NCBI RefSeq assembly: GCF_900102525.1
Contig: NZ_FNBZ01000004.1
Coordinates: 310,001 to 374,000 of the forward strand
DNA from: Allobosea robiniae
Lineage (GTDB): Bacteria > Pseudomonadota > Alphaproteobacteria > Rhizobiales > Beijerinckiaceae
Direction: 5' to 3'
Length of the DNA stretch: 64,000 nucleotides
Each line of letters begins with the position of its first letter. The stretch's first letter is position 1. The position numbers were made by a program, and so were the translations under genes. Positions 54,239 through 64,000 of this stretch are shown here, in pieces. The notes under the pieces were generated by a model. The model searched no databases, was not told the origin of the DNA, and saw only the letters and a program-made list of their open reading frames with translations.

Positions 54239-55216
54239 TCAGCCGGCCGCGGTCTGCCCGGCTTCCCAGCCGAGGATGGCGCGCTTGCGCGTCAGGCCCC
54301 AGTGATAGCCGGTCAGCGCGCCGGACTTGCCGATGACGCGGTGGCAGGGAACCACGAAGGAGATCGGGTTCTTGCCGACCGCCATGCCGACGGCCCGCGC
54401 CGCGCTGGGCTTGCCGATATGGTTGGCGACCTCGCCATAGGTCGTGGCGCAGCCCACGGGAATCCGGAGCAGCGTCTCCCAGACCCGCACCTCGAAATCG
54501 GTGCCGATCAGGACGACACGCAAAGGCGTCTCCGCCGACCAGGCCTTGGGCTCGAAGATGCGGCCGGCATAGGGCGCCGTCAGGACCGGGTCGTAGTGAT
54601 AATCGGCATGGGGCCAGCGCCGCATCATGTCGGCCAGCGCTTCGGCCCGCCCGCCGACGACCTTGCCGCCATCGGCGCTGTTCGAGACCCAACCGAGGCC
54701 CGCGAGGCCGCGCTCCGTGATCACCACCAGCGCCTCGCCGAAAGGCGATGCGTGGAAGCCATAGGAGAGCTTGAGACCTTCGCCGCCGGTCTTCCATTCG
54801 CCGGGCGACATCGCCTCATGCGTCACGAAGAGATCATGCAGGCGGCCGGGGCCGGAGAGGCCGACCTCAAGCGCCGTGTCGAGAATGCTGGCCGAGGAGG
54901 ACAGCAGCCCCTTGGCATGGTCGAGCGTGATCGCCTGCAGGAAAGCCTTCGGCGTCAGGCCGCACCAGCGGCGGAAGAGGTGATGGACATCGGTCGGGGT
55001 CGCGCCCGCAGCCTCGGCGATCGCCTCGATCGTCGGCTGCTCGCGCCAGTTATGGGTGATGAAGGAGAGGATGCGCCGGACGGTGTCGTAATCGGAGCCG
55101 GGGGCGACGGCCGGGAAATCGGCCTCGCTCGGCGTCGCATCGGTGGCGCGCGCCAGCACCGCATTGGAGAAGCGCGTCGGGGTCATCGCCGTTTTCATCG
55201 GAGCATGAGCGTTCAT
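54239..55216 (-). CDS. Ada-like AraC regulator / methylated-DNA-protein cysteine methyltransferase
   Basis: A 325-residue bifunctional protein. Residues about 45-145 form an AraC-type HTH (FITHNWREQPTIEAIAEAAG, LFRRWCGLTPKAFLQAITLD), then the MGMT domain with the active site PISFVVPCHRVIGKSG (Cys291) and GYHWGLTRKRAILGWE. The N-terminal zinc/phosphotriester domain of E. coli Ada is absent. It repairs O6-methylguanine and may regulate its own gene; the palindrome just upstream is a candidate operator. It is the last gene before a convergent membrane-protein gene. Confidence 0.93.
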   Translation of the reverse strand: MNAHAPMKTAMTPTRFSNAVLARATDATPSEADFPAVAPGSDYDTVRRILSFITHNWREQPTIEAIAEAAGATPTDVHHLFRRWCGLTPKAFLQAITLDHAKGLLSSSASILDTALEVGLSGPGRLHDLFVTHEAMSPGEWKTGGEGLKLSYGFHASPFGEALVVITERGLAGLGWVSNSADGGKVVGGRAEALADMMRRWPHADYHYDPVLTAPYAGRIFEPKAWSAETPLRVVLIGTDFEVRVWETLLRIPVGCATTYGEVANHIGKPSAARAVGMAVGKNPISFVVPCHRVIGKSGALTGYHWGLTRKRAILGWEAGQTAAG

Positions 55217-55223
55217 TGGAACC

Positions 55224-55246
55224 TCGCATCATCAGTCATGATGCGA
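55224..55246. promoter_or_regulatory. Palindromic operator candidate upstream of the Ada-like gene
   Basis: A perfect inverted repeat TCGCATCAT-CAGTC-ATGATGCGA begins 8 nt upstream of the Ada-like start at 55216, in the gap to the divergent methyltransferase gene at 55333. Size and position suit an autoregulatory site, but no Ada box is known to me with this sequence. Confidence 0.45.
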
Positions 55247-55332
55247 ATCTAGGGTGTCCACCATGCCGTTCCCACCCGAAAGCTGGCAAGGGCGGGGTTG
55301 CGCGGCGGCGCGGCCGGGCATCTAACAGCACC

Positions 55333-55935
55333 ATGACCTCTCCAGCCGACGCCATCATCGATCTCTACCAGCGCCACGCCGCCACCTATGACGGCCTGCG
55401 CGGCAAGACGCTGATGGAAGGCCCGTGGCTCGCGCGTTTCCGGGACCTGCTCGCGCCCGGCGCCACGATCCTCGATATCGGCTGCGGCACCGGGCAGCCG
55501 ATCGCCCGCCATTTCATCGAACAGGGCCATGCCGTCACCGGCGTCGATTCCGCCCCGGCGATGATCGCGCTGTGCCGGACCCGCTTTCCCGAGGGCGACT
55601 GGCAGGTCGCCGACATGCGCCGCCTCGCCCTTGGCCGCCGCTTCGACGGGCTGATCGCCTGGGATTCGTTCTTCCACCTGACGCCAGAGGACCAGCGCGG
55701 CATGTTCAAGGTCTTTGCGAGCCATGCCGCGCCGGGCGCGGCCCTGCTGTTCACCAGCGGCCCGGCCCATGGCGAGGCGATCGGCAGCTTCGAAGGCGAG
55801 GCGCTCTATCATGGCAGCCTCGATCCCGGGGAATACCGGACCCTGCTGGCGGAGAGCGGTTTCGCCGTCATCGACCATATCGCCGAGGACCCAAGCTGCG
55901 GCGGCCATACGATCTGGCTCGCTGCAGCGGCTTAA
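55333..55935 (+). CDS. Class I SAM-dependent methyltransferase
   Basis: A 200-residue methyltransferase: TILDIGCGTGQPIARHFIEQ (motif I), VTGVDSAPAMIALC (motif II), WQVADMRRLAL and AWDSFFHLTPEDQRGMFKVF. The N-terminus MTSPADAIIDLYQRHAATYD is typical of Methyltransf_25-type enzymes. Acceptor unknown. The ATG at 55333 is chosen because upstream in-frame sequence lies in the operator region. It overlaps the convergent DUF2244 gene by 4 nt and is divergent from the Ada-like gene. Confidence 0.88.
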   Translation: MTSPADAIIDLYQRHAATYDGLRGKTLMEGPWLARFRDLLAPGATILDIGCGTGQPIARHFIEQGHAVTGVDSAPAMIALCRTRFPEGDWQVADMRRLALGRRFDGLIAWDSFFHLTPEDQRGMFKVFASHAAPGAALLFTSGPAHGEAIGSFEGEALYHGSLDPGEYRTLLAESGFAVIDHIAEDPSCGGHTIWLAAAA

Positions 55936-56474
55936 GGCGTGCCGTAATCCGGCCCGCGGCGGGCGCTCGACAGGGCCGAGCCCAGCGCATCGGCGAAGCC
56001 GGAACGCTCCTGCGGCGAGAGTGCGGAGGCGATCGCGACGCTCTGCCCGCGCGAGACCAGCGTCAGAGCGAGCAGGCCGTAATCCTCGTCCGTCTGGCGT
56101 TCGAGCCGGGTCCAGGCCGGATTGAAGCGCCAGACCGCCTCGCGCCCGTGATGCGAGACCTTGCGCAGAAAAACCTCCAGCGGCGTCACCACGATGCGCT
56201 CGAAGGCGCGCGCATGCCGGAAATTGACGTGGAAGGCGACGAAGAGCGCGACGATGTCGAGCCCGAAGAAGCCCGCGACCGGCCAGGCACCGAGCAGGAC
56301 GAAGGGAAGCGAGGAAATCACGCTGGCGAGGCAGACCAGCGTCATCACGATGCGGAAGCCGTTCTGGCCGAGCGAGCGGTGCGGCGTGATCGTCGCGTCG
56401 AAGACCGGCCGCTGCGACGCATCCGCGATCTCGCTGCCAAAGCTATCACTGCCGAGGCTATTGCCGGGTGTCAT
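55932..56474 (-). CDS. DUF2244 membrane protein
   Basis: A 180-residue protein with two adjacent TM helices (GFRIVMTLVCLASVISSLPF and GAWPVAGFFGLDIVALFVAF, about residues 39-82) followed by a cytoplasmic domain: RIVVTPLEVFLRKVSHHGRE, RFNPAWTRLER and SRGQSVAIASALSPQERSGF. This is the DUF2244 family, conserved next to nth in alphaproteobacteria, as here (divergent, starts 20 nt apart). The function is not known. Confidence 0.92.
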   Translation of the reverse strand: MTPGNSLGSDSFGSEIADASQRPVFDATITPHRSLGQNGFRIVMTLVCLASVISSLPFVLLGAWPVAGFFGLDIVALFVAFHVNFRHARAFERIVVTPLEVFLRKVSHHGREAVWRFNPAWTRLERQTDEDYGLLALTLVSRGQSVAIASALSPQERSGFADALGSALSSARRGPDYGTP

Positions 56475-56494
56475 GCGGCGATTATAACGCCGTC

Positions 56495-57196
56495 ATGGAT
56501 CAGCGGAACAGGCCCCCTCGCACGGCAGCGCCGGCAAAGCGCATCACGTTGCCGCGCGCGCGCAAGCCGGCGGAGATCCGCGAGATCTTCACCCGCTTCC
56601 AGGCCGCGAATCCCGAGCCCAAGGGCGAGCTGGAATCGGTGAACGCCTTCACGCTGCTGGTTGCGGTCGTGTTGTCGGCGCAGGCGACCGATGCCGGCGT
56701 GAACAAGGCGACGCGCCCGCTCTTCGCCATCGCCGACAGCCCTGAGAAGATGCTCGCGCTCGGCGAGGAAACCGTGCGCGACTACATCAAGACGATCGGG
56801 CTCTTCCGCACCAAGGCGAAGAACGTGATCGCGCTCTGTGAGCGATTGATCGCCGAATTCGGCGGCGAGGTCCCGGCGACGCGCGAGGCATTGGAGAGCC
56901 TGCCCGGCGTCGGCCGCAAGACCGCCAATGTCGTCCTCAACATCGCCTTCGGCGAGATCACCCATGCGGTCGACACCCATGTCTTCCGCATCGCCAACCG
57001 CCTGCGCATCGCGCCGGGCAAGAACGTGCTGCAGGTCGAACTCGGGCTGGAGAAGGCCGTGCCGCCGGAATTCGGCCGGCACGCCCATCACTGGCTCATC
57101 CTGCACGGGCGCTATACCTGCAAGGCGCTGCGGCCCGAATGCCTGCGCTGCATCCAGAACGACCTCTGCGATTCCGCGGACAAGCGGATCGCTTGA
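56495..57196 (+). CDS. nth: Endonuclease III
   Basis: A 233-residue base-excision DNA glycosylase/AP lyase for oxidised pyrimidines. The helix-hairpin-helix LPGVGRKTANVVLNIAFGE carries the catalytic Lys, HAVDTHVFRIANRL the catalytic Asp, and the 4Fe-4S cluster is CKALRPECLRCIQNDLC (Cys209, Cys216, Cys219, Cys225). The N-terminus is extended by about 25 basic residues. The ATG at 56495 is preferred to a GTG at 56468, which overlaps DUF2244 on the other strand. Confidence 0.97.
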   Translation: MDQRNRPPRTAAPAKRITLPRARKPAEIREIFTRFQAANPEPKGELESVNAFTLLVAVVLSAQATDAGVNKATRPLFAIADSPEKMLALGEETVRDYIKTIGLFRTKAKNVIALCERLIAEFGGEVPATREALESLPGVGRKTANVVLNIAFGEITHAVDTHVFRIANRLRIAPGKNVLQVELGLEKAVPPEFGRHAHHWLILHGRYTCKALRPECLRCIQNDLCDSADKRIA

Positions 57197-57199
57197 AGC

Positions 57200-58140
57200 T
57201 CAGTAGCCCCGCTCCGGGTCAACCAGGTTGAGCAAGGGCTCGCCCGCCTCCAGCCGGCCGATCTGCTGGGCAACCGCCGTGGCGATCGCTTCGGGTTCCG
57301 ACATCGCCGAATTATGCGGCGTCACCGTCACGCCCAGATGGCTCCAGAGGGCTGAGTCCACAGGCAGCGGCTCGGTCTCGAAGACATCGAGCGTCGCGCC
57401 CTTGAGCGTGCCGGCATCGAGCGCGGCGAGGATGTCGTCCGCGACCTGCAAGCCGCCGCGTCCGGCATTGATCAGGAACGGCCCGCCGAGGCGTCCGTCC
57501 TGCGCGAGGCCCGAAAGCAGCTCGGCATTGATGATGCCGCGCGTATCCGGCGTCAGCGGCAGCAGGCTGACGAGGATGTCGGTCCGGGCGAGGAACGCCT
57601 TCATGCCGTCCTCGCCGGAGAAGGTCTGGAGACCCTCGATGGTCTTTGGCGAACGGCTCCAGCCGGCGACGTCGAAGCCGATGATGGCGAGCTTGCGCGC
57701 TGCATCCTGACCGAGCTCGCCCAGCCCCATGACGCCGACGCGGACCGCGCGGGCGGCCGGCTGGTTGCGATCATCGTCCCAGAGCGCCTCGCGCTGCTGG
57801 CGGTCGTAGCGGCGCTGCTGGCGCAGGTAGATCAGGCAATGCAGGACGATATACTCGCTCATCCGCGTCGTCAGATCGGGATCGACGATGCGTGCGATCG
57901 GCGCCGCCGGGAGCTTGTCGTCGGCGAAGAGGAAATCGACGCCGGCGCCGAGCGAGAAGATCGCAGCGAGGTTGGGCAGACCGGTCAGGCTGCCGGGCGG
58001 ATGCTTCCAGCTCGCGACGTAATGCACGGCGCGACGGTCGAAGGGCTCGCCGAGGACGACGACGGGCATATCCGGCAGCAGCGCCTGGAAGCGCGCCCGC
58101 CAGTCCTCGATATGCCAGCCGGTCATGGCCAGAAGCAAAC

Positions 58141-58144
<4 letters not shown>
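57200..58144 (-). CDS. Glyoxylate/hydroxypyruvate reductase A-like D-2-hydroxyacid dehydrogenase
   Basis: A 314-residue NAD(P)-dependent reductase. The Rossmann motif is [18 protein letters not shown], the catalytic triad is in [10 protein letters not shown] (Arg), DVFETEPLP (Glu) and VTPHNSAMS (His). The N-terminal [27 protein letters not shown] and the C-terminal [11 protein letters not shown] match the GhrA subgroup of E. coli, which reduces glyoxylate and hydroxypyruvate. The start overlaps the deoA stop by 4 nt, so it is the last gene of the nucleoside operon; its role in nucleoside catabolism is not obvious. Confidence 0.9.
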
Positions 58145-59465
<1,321 letters not shown>

Positions 59466-59466
<1 letters not shown>

Positions 59467-60227
59467 CAGTACCCCCCGCGCGGCGTAGCATCGGGCGCGG
59501 CGCCGGCGATCGCGTCCACCAGCGCCGTATAGAGGCCGCTGGCGCCGAAGCGGAAGGTCGTGGGCGTCGCCCAATCCTCTCCCATGATCGCATCGGCGAG
59601 GTCGAGATAGCGCGTGGCGTCGGCCAGCGTCCTGATGCCGCCGGACGGCTTCAGCCCGACGGGGCGGCCCATTTCCGCGATGACGCTGAGCATCACGCGC
59701 GCAGCCGGGATACTCGCAGAGTTCGCGGTCTTGCCGGTCGAGGTCTTGATGAAATCGGCGCCGGCCGCGATGGCTAGCTCCGAGGTCGTCCTGACCTTGT
59801 CGAGATTGGGATATTCGCCGGTCTCAAGGATCACCTTCAGCCGCCGCTCGTCGCAGAGCCCCTTGACGTTGCGGACCATGGCGGCCGCCGCCGTGGTCTG
59901 GCCTGCTAGAACCGCCCGCCAGGGCAGGACGAGGTCGATCTCGTCGGCGCCGGCCGCGAGCGCCTCCTCCGTCTCGCGCATGGCCGGGGCGATCGGCGTG
60001 TCGCCATCGGGGAAATTCACCACCGTCGCGATGCGAACGGGGCCGTCTCCCAGTTCAGCGCGTGCTGTCGCGACGAAGCGCGGCCACAGGCAGATCGCAG
60101 CGACCGGCACCGGGCCCGACACGGCGCGCCGGCAGAGGTCGCGGGTGCCTTCCTCCGTGGCATCGTCGGCAAGATCGGTGAGATCGAGCAGGGCGAGCGC
60201 GCGCCGGGCGAGATCGGCATCGGACAT
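59466..60227 (-). CDS. deoC: Deoxyribose-phosphate aldolase
   Basis: A 253-residue class I aldolase that splits 2-deoxyribose-5-phosphate into glyceraldehyde-3-phosphate and acetaldehyde. The Schiff-base Lys is in [13 protein letters not shown], with the proton-relay Asp/Lys region VNFPDGDTP and the [14 protein letters not shown] (second conserved Lys). It overlaps deoA by one nucleotide (TGATG) and follows the purine nucleoside phosphorylase gene after 3 nt. Length is typical of the E. coli type. Confidence 0.96.
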
Positions 60228-60230
60228 GGC

Positions 60231-61040
60231 TTACAACTCCGACAGGAAGGCACGCAGCAGGCGCCTGAGCGCCCCTGCCGCAAGGGATGCGACATCGCGC
60301 GTCTCGGTATGGTGCGGCGTGCCACCATGAAGGCCTGCGCCCATATTGGTGACGATGGACAGGCCGGCGACGCGCAAACCGCAGCGCCGCGCCAGGATGA
60401 CCTCCGGCACAGTCGACATGCCCACGAGATCGGCGCCCAGCACCTTCGCCATGCGGATCTCGGCCGGCGTCTCGAAGCTCGGCCCGGTGAACCACATGTA
60501 GACGCCTTCGCCGAGCGACAGCGCCGCCTTTTCGGCCGCGCGCTTGAAGCGGCCGCGCAGATGCGGGTCATAGGCATCGACCATGGGCACGAAGCGGCCG
60601 TCGCCCCTGTCGCCGATCAGCGGATTGGGGCCGTTCAGGTTGATATGGTCGGTGATGAGAGCAAGGCTGCCCGGACGCATCTCCGCCGAGAGCGAGCCTG
60701 CCGCATTGGTCAGGACCAGCGGCGGCGAGCCGAAGGCGGTGAGTACGCCGAGCGGAACCCGCATCACCGTGGAATCGCCGCCCTCGTAGTAATGGGCGCG
60801 CCCCTGGTAAATCAGGACCTTGCGGCCATGCAGCGTGCCATAGCAGAGCTGGCGGGCATGGCCGGAGACCTCGCCGCGCGGAAAGCCGGGCAGTTCGGCA
60901 TAGGGAATGCGGATCGCGTCCTGGACATCCTCGGCGACGGCGCCGAGGCCGGTGCCGAGCACGATCGCACAATCGATCGCGTCGATGCCCCGGTCCGCCA
61001 GGATGGATGCCACCTCGTCGAAGGCCGGATCGGCCGCCAT
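60231..61040 (-). CDS. Purine-nucleoside phosphorylase (PunA/XapA type)
   Basis: A 269-residue trimeric-class purine nucleoside phosphorylase. Family blocks: AIVLGTGLGAVAED (phosphate), GRKVLIYQGRAHYYEGG, VLTNAAGSLSAEMRPGSLAL, NPLIGDRGDGRFV, YMWFTGPSFETPAEIRMAKV and LVGMSTVPEVILARRCGL with IVTNMGAG. It cleaves purine nucleosides to base and (deoxy)ribose-1-phosphate. The ATG at 61040 follows GGGAG; a GTG at 61079 overlapping cdd is possible. It is one of the salvage genes between cdd and deoC. Confidence 0.95.
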   Translation of the reverse strand: MAADPAFDEVASILADRGIDAIDCAIVLGTGLGAVAEDVQDAIRIPYAELPGFPRGEVSGHARQLCYGTLHGRKVLIYQGRAHYYEGGDSTVMRVPLGVLTAFGSPPLVLTNAAGSLSAEMRPGSLALITDHINLNGPNPLIGDRGDGRFVPMVDAYDPHLRGRFKRAAEKAALSLGEGVYMWFTGPSFETPAEIRMAKVLGADLVGMSTVPEVILARRCGLRVAGLSIVTNMGAGLHGGTPHHTETRDVASLAAGALRRLLRAFLSEL

Positions 61041-61075
61041 CGCATGCTCCCTTCCGGCCGCCGGAGCAGCCCAAA

Positions 61076-61504
61076 TCACCGCGGCAAATTGGCCGGTCCG
61101 AAGGAGGCTGGCAACAGTTCCTCCAGCGTGAAGCGCGCCCGGATGCCCTCCGGCCCGGCGATGGCGACGGGGGTCTCCGGCAATGCGAATTCGCGGATGC
61201 GCTGGCGGCAGGCGCCGCAGGGCGTGACCAGCTCGGCCCCCTCGCCGAAGACGAGCACCGCCCGGATCGCCTTCCCGCCGGCCGCGATCATCGCCGCGAT
61301 CGCCCCGGCCTCGGCACAGGAGCCGACGGGATAGGCGGCGTTCTCGACATTGCAGCCGGCATGGACGGCGCCGTCATCGGCCAGCAGCGCGGCACCGACC
61401 TTGAAGCGCGAATAGGGTGCGTAGGCGCGCGGCTGGATGGCGGCGGCAGCGGCGAACAGGGCCTCGAAATCGATATCGGCCGGCAAATCAGCGTTCCTTG
61501 ACAT
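61076..61504 (-). CDS. cdd: Cytidine deaminase
   Basis: A 142-residue homotetrameric-class zinc deaminase that converts cytidine and deoxycytidine to the uridines. Zinc and proton ligands: GSCAEAGAIA (Cys63, Glu65) and TPCGACRQRI (Cys96, Cys99). YAPYSRFKVGAALLADDG and GCNVENAAYPVG are the substrate-binding loops. It overlaps the upstream permease gene by 17 nt. Confidence 0.96.
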   Translation of the reverse strand: MSRNADLPADIDFEALFAAAAAIQPRAYAPYSRFKVGAALLADDGAVHAGCNVENAAYPVGSCAEAGAIAAMIAAGGKAIRAVLVFGEGAELVTPCGACRQRIREFALPETPVAIAGPEGIRARFTLEELLPASFGPANLPR

Positions 61505-62462
61505 AGGGCAGGCCAGAGGCTTTCGGCGGTGTCGCCCTGCCGATGAAGCCGGCGAGCAGGATGATGGTCATCAGATAGGGCAAGGCCTGGATCGCTTCCA
61601 CCGGCACGAGCCCGATACCGGGCATTGTCACGCCCTGAAGCCTGATCGCAACCGCGTCCAGCAGGCCGAAGAGCAGGCAGGCGCCGAGCGCAGGCCAGGG
61701 CCGCCAGTTTGCAAAAATCACCGCCGCAAGCGCGATGAAGCCGCGTCCAGCCGTCATATGGGGCAGGAAGCCGGCGGATTGCGCCACGGCGAGATAGGTG
61801 CCGCCGATGCCGCAGAGCAGGCCGCAGATCGCAACGGCGCCATAGCGCAGGCCCGCGACCGAAAGGCCGGCGGTATCGACCGCCGCCGGATTCTCGCCAA
61901 CGGCACGGATGCGCAGGCCAAAGCGGGTGCGCTTCAGGACGAAGGCCGTGACGAGCACGCAAAGGAAGGCGAGATAGGCCGGGGCGGCATGGCCGGAGAC
62001 GACCTCATCATAGATCAGGCCGAGCCCGGGGACGTGCTCGCGCGCCCAGCGGGCAAAGGGCAAGGTGAGGTCGCCGAAGCGGGCCGCACCCTCGAGCGAG
62101 GGGGTGCGCCCGCCCTGCCCGTACCAGGCATTGCCGAGCACGACCGTCAGCCCCGCCGCCAGCATGTTGATGGCGACGCCGGAGACGATCTGGTTGCCGC
62201 GCCAGGTGATCGCGGCGAAGCCATGGACCAGCGCCAGCACCAGCGATGCCAGAATGCCAGCGCTAAGCCCGATCCAGGCCGAGCCGGTGGCGAAGGCCGC
62301 GACCGCCGAGGCAAAGGCGGCGACCAGCATCTTGCCCTCCAGGCCGATATCGACGACACCGGCCCGCTCCGACCACAAGCCCGCCATCGCCGCGCAGATC
62401 AGCGGAATCGAGAGCCGGATCGTCGAATCGAGGATGACAGCGAGGAGCTGGAGCAGGTCCAT
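61488..62462 (-). CDS. Nucleoside ABC transporter permease (YufQ/NupQ type)
   Basis: A 324-residue permease of the branched-chain/ribose type. LCAAMAGLWSERAGVVDIGL (near residues 22-44), GKMLVAAFASAVAAF, GNQIVSGVAINMLAAGL, FGLRIRAVGENPAAVDTAGL and AGRGFIALAAVIFANWRPWP are typical of the second permease of BMP-type nucleoside importers. It shares one nucleotide with the first permease gene and overlaps cdd by 17 nt. Confidence 0.93.
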   Translation of the reverse strand: MDLLQLLAVILDSTIRLSIPLICAAMAGLWSERAGVVDIGLEGKMLVAAFASAVAAFATGSAWIGLSAGILASLVLALVHGFAAITWRGNQIVSGVAINMLAAGLTVVLGNAWYGQGGRTPSLEGAARFGDLTLPFARWAREHVPGLGLIYDEVVSGHAAPAYLAFLCVLVTAFVLKRTRFGLRIRAVGENPAAVDTAGLSVAGLRYGAVAICGLLCGIGGTYLAVAQSAGFLPHMTAGRGFIALAAVIFANWRPWPALGACLLFGLLDAVAIRLQGVTMPGIGLVPVEAIQALPYLMTIILLAGFIGRATPPKASGLPYVKER

Positions 62463-63565
62463 CAGGCCGCCCCCCGGCCGATGCGCAGCACGGTCGCAAT
62501 GACCCGGCGAAACAGCCCGTCCAGCGCGCCGGCGAAGAGCACGAGCACGCCGCCGATGACCACGACCATGTCGCGAGTGATGGCCGGCTTGTCGAAGGAG
62601 AGCTCGGCCCCGCCCTGATAGAGCACGCCGAAGAGCAGGGCGGCGAGGCCGACGCCGGCCGGGTGGCCACGGCCCATCAGCGCGACCGCGATGCCGACGA
62701 AGCCGTAGCCGGCGGTGAAATCGAGCACGAGCCGATGCTGGACGCCGAGCGCCTCGTTGACCGCGAGCCCACCGGCGAGCGCGCCCGAGATCGCCATGGC
62801 GATCATGGTCACCGCAGCAGGCGAGATGCCGGCATAGGCGGCGGCGCGCGGATTGGCGCCGACGGTGCGGATCGCATAGCCCAGCCGCGTCCGCCAGATC
62901 AGCAGCCAGACGGCGAAGAGCGCCATCAGGGCCAGGAAGAAGGCGCTGTTCAGCGGCGTCGCGGGCAAAGTGAAACCGAAGGGCGCCAGCAATTGGTGCA
63001 TCGGCGTCAGGATGGCGCCCGCCGGGAAATCCGGTGTTTCCGGCTGCATCGAGCCGGGCTTGCCGATGATCTCGCGCAGCAGATAGACGATCAGCGTCGC
63101 CGCGACGAAATTCAGCATGATCGTGGTGATCACGACATGACTGCCGCGTTTGGCCTGGAGCCAGCCGGGAATGAAGGCCCAGAGCGCGCCGCCCGCCGCC
63201 GCCCCGAGGATCGCAATGGGCACGGCGAGGAAACCCGGCAAGGCCGGAAGGGCGAGGCAGGCGATCGCCATGGCGATGCCGGCAACAGTCGCCTGCCCCT
63301 CGCCGCCGATATTGAACAACCCGGCATGGAAGGCGACGGCGACAGCGAGCCCGGTGAAGATGAAATTCGTCGCGTAATAGAGCGTGAAGCCGATGCCCTC
63401 GGCGCTGCCTAGCGCGCCGCGCAGGAGCAGGGCCGTCGCCTCCAGCGGATTTTCTCCGATGCCGACGACCACGAGCCCGGCGACGAGGAGTGCCGCGGCG
63501 ACCGAGACCAGCGGCACCAGCGCGATATCGGCCCAGCGCGGGAGGTCGACGGGGACGGCGCTCAT
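62462..63565 (-). CDS. Nucleoside ABC transporter permease (YufP/NupP type)
   Basis: A 367-residue permease. Family blocks: LYYATNFIFTGLAVAVAFHA and GLFNIGGEGQATVAGIAMAI, then LWAFIPGWLQAKRGSHVVIT, IMLNFVAATLIVYLLREI and RLGYAIRTVGANPRAAAYAG, with IAVALMGRGHPAGVGLAALL. It overlaps the ATPase gene by 4 nt and the next permease gene by 1 nt. With the downstream salvage enzymes, nucleosides are the likely substrate. Confidence 0.93.
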   Translation of the reverse strand: MSAVPVDLPRWADIALVPLVSVAAALLVAGLVVVGIGENPLEATALLLRGALGSAEGIGFTLYYATNFIFTGLAVAVAFHAGLFNIGGEGQATVAGIAMAIACLALPALPGFLAVPIAILGAAAGGALWAFIPGWLQAKRGSHVVITTIMLNFVAATLIVYLLREIIGKPGSMQPETPDFPAGAILTPMHQLLAPFGFTLPATPLNSAFFLALMALFAVWLLIWRTRLGYAIRTVGANPRAAAYAGISPAAVTMIAMAISGALAGGLAVNEALGVQHRLVLDFTAGYGFVGIAVALMGRGHPAGVGLAALLFGVLYQGGAELSFDKPAITRDMVVVIGGVLVLFAGALDGLFRRVIATVLRIGRGAA

Positions 63566-64000
63566 GCCGCCTCGTCCGCCACGCCGGCCATCAGCAGGCC
63601 GAGATCGCGCTCATCGGCCTGCTCCGCGGCGCGCTCGCCGGTGATCCGGCCGCCGCATAGCGCGATGATCCGGTCGGAGAGCGCCATCACCTCCTCGAGC
63701 TCGACCGAGACGAGCAGGATCGCGACGCCCTGATCGCGCAGCGCCACCAGCCGGCGATGGATGAACTCGATCGCGCCGATATCGACGCCGCGCGTCGGCT
63801 GGCCGACCAGCAGGACTTTTGGGCCGCGCTCGATCTCGCGGGCGAGCACGATCTTCTGCTGATTGCCGCCGGAGAATTTTGCCGTCTTCAGCGCCGGATC
63901 GGGCGGACGTACATCGTAAGCGGCAAAGGCCTCGCGGGCATGGGCCTCGATGCGAGCCGGCGAGAGCAAGGGGCCGGAACCGAAGGCTGGGTCGTGCTGG
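63562..64000 (-). CDS. Nucleoside ABC transporter ATP-binding protein (C-terminal part, truncated by window edge)
   Basis: The frame is open to the last base and enters with QHDPAFGSGPLLSPARIEAH; the ORF start at an internal TTG (63969) is not a real start. The segment is the second nucleotide-binding domain of a duplicated ATPase: signature FSGGNQQKIVLAREI, degenerate Walker B VLLVGQPTRGVD and ILLVSVELEEVMALSDRI. This is the YufO/RbsA-type arrangement. The N-terminal domain, and probably the BMP binding lipoprotein gene, lie beyond the window. Confidence 0.93.
   Translation of the reverse strand, partial: QHDPAFGSGPLLSPARIEAHAREAFAAYDVRPPDPALKTAKFSGGNQQKIVLAREIERGPKVLLVGQPTRGVDIGAIEFIHRRLVALRDQGVAILLVSVELEEVMALSDRIIALCGGRITGERAAEQADERDLGLLMAGVADEAA

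Overview
This is a 64 kb stretch of high-GC chromosome with dense, mostly well-conserved genes. Gene content points to an alphaproteobacterium of the Hyphomicrobiales, with a Bosea-like genome the most plausible. The pointers are trpF-trpB order, an hrcA/rph divergon followed by rdgB-hemW, DUF2244, DUF3297, a DUF2218-SIP fusion, and several palindromic intergenic repeats typical of this order. Genus assignment is inference. I see no tRNA, rRNA, CRISPR array, insertion sequence, prophage or plasmid function.

Layout. 1-2.6 kb: truncated CHASE3 sensor, a YqjD/YqjE-like membrane pair, and an AI-2E family exporter. 2.7-10.4 kb: polA, an aldo/keto reductase, typA/bipA and an orphan TAXI-type binding protein. 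10.6-15.3 kb: trpF-trpB, a XagB-like membrane glycosyltransferase, and SCO with a 58-residue partner. 15.4-22.9 kb: peptide-type ABC importer (binding protein and two permeases, no ATPase) bracketed by two amidohydrolases and read divergently from an XRE-cupin regulator. 23.1-34.4 kb: iron island with a PchR-like AraC regulator, TonB-dependent receptor, IroE-like esterase, binding protein and DUF2218-SIP ferric-siderophore reductase on the plus strand, facing a second binding protein, FecCD permease, ATPase and two methyltransferases on the minus strand. Both ends carry a sequence resembling the Irr iron control element.

34.4-38.7 kb: SDR, acyl-CoA dehydrogenase and APH-type kinase operon (possible hydroxy-acid catabolism), CsbD, a small secreted protein and a GIY-YIG-like protein. 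38.7-45.9 kb: lepA, XRE-cupin and GNAT pair, DUF3297, hrcA, rph, rdgB, hemW. 46.0-51.0 kb: complete ugpBAEC glycerol-3-phosphate importer with a creatininase-family enzyme inserted between ugpA and ugpE by stop/start overlaps. 51.2-57.2 kb: FAH-family enzyme, polytopic membrane protein behind a structured leader, Ada-like repair regulator, methyltransferase, DUF2244, nth. 57.2-64.0 kb: tightly coupled nucleoside uptake and catabolism operon (YufOPQ-type ABC, cdd, purine nucleoside phosphorylase, deoC, deoA, ghrA-like), cut by the window edge.

No clearly new defence or biosynthetic system is evident. The most unusual items are the creatininase inside the ugp operon, the two paralogous Cys-Cys siderophore-binding proteins sharing one ABC transporter, the ATPase-less ABC/amidohydrolase cluster, and the structured leader at 52.4 kb.
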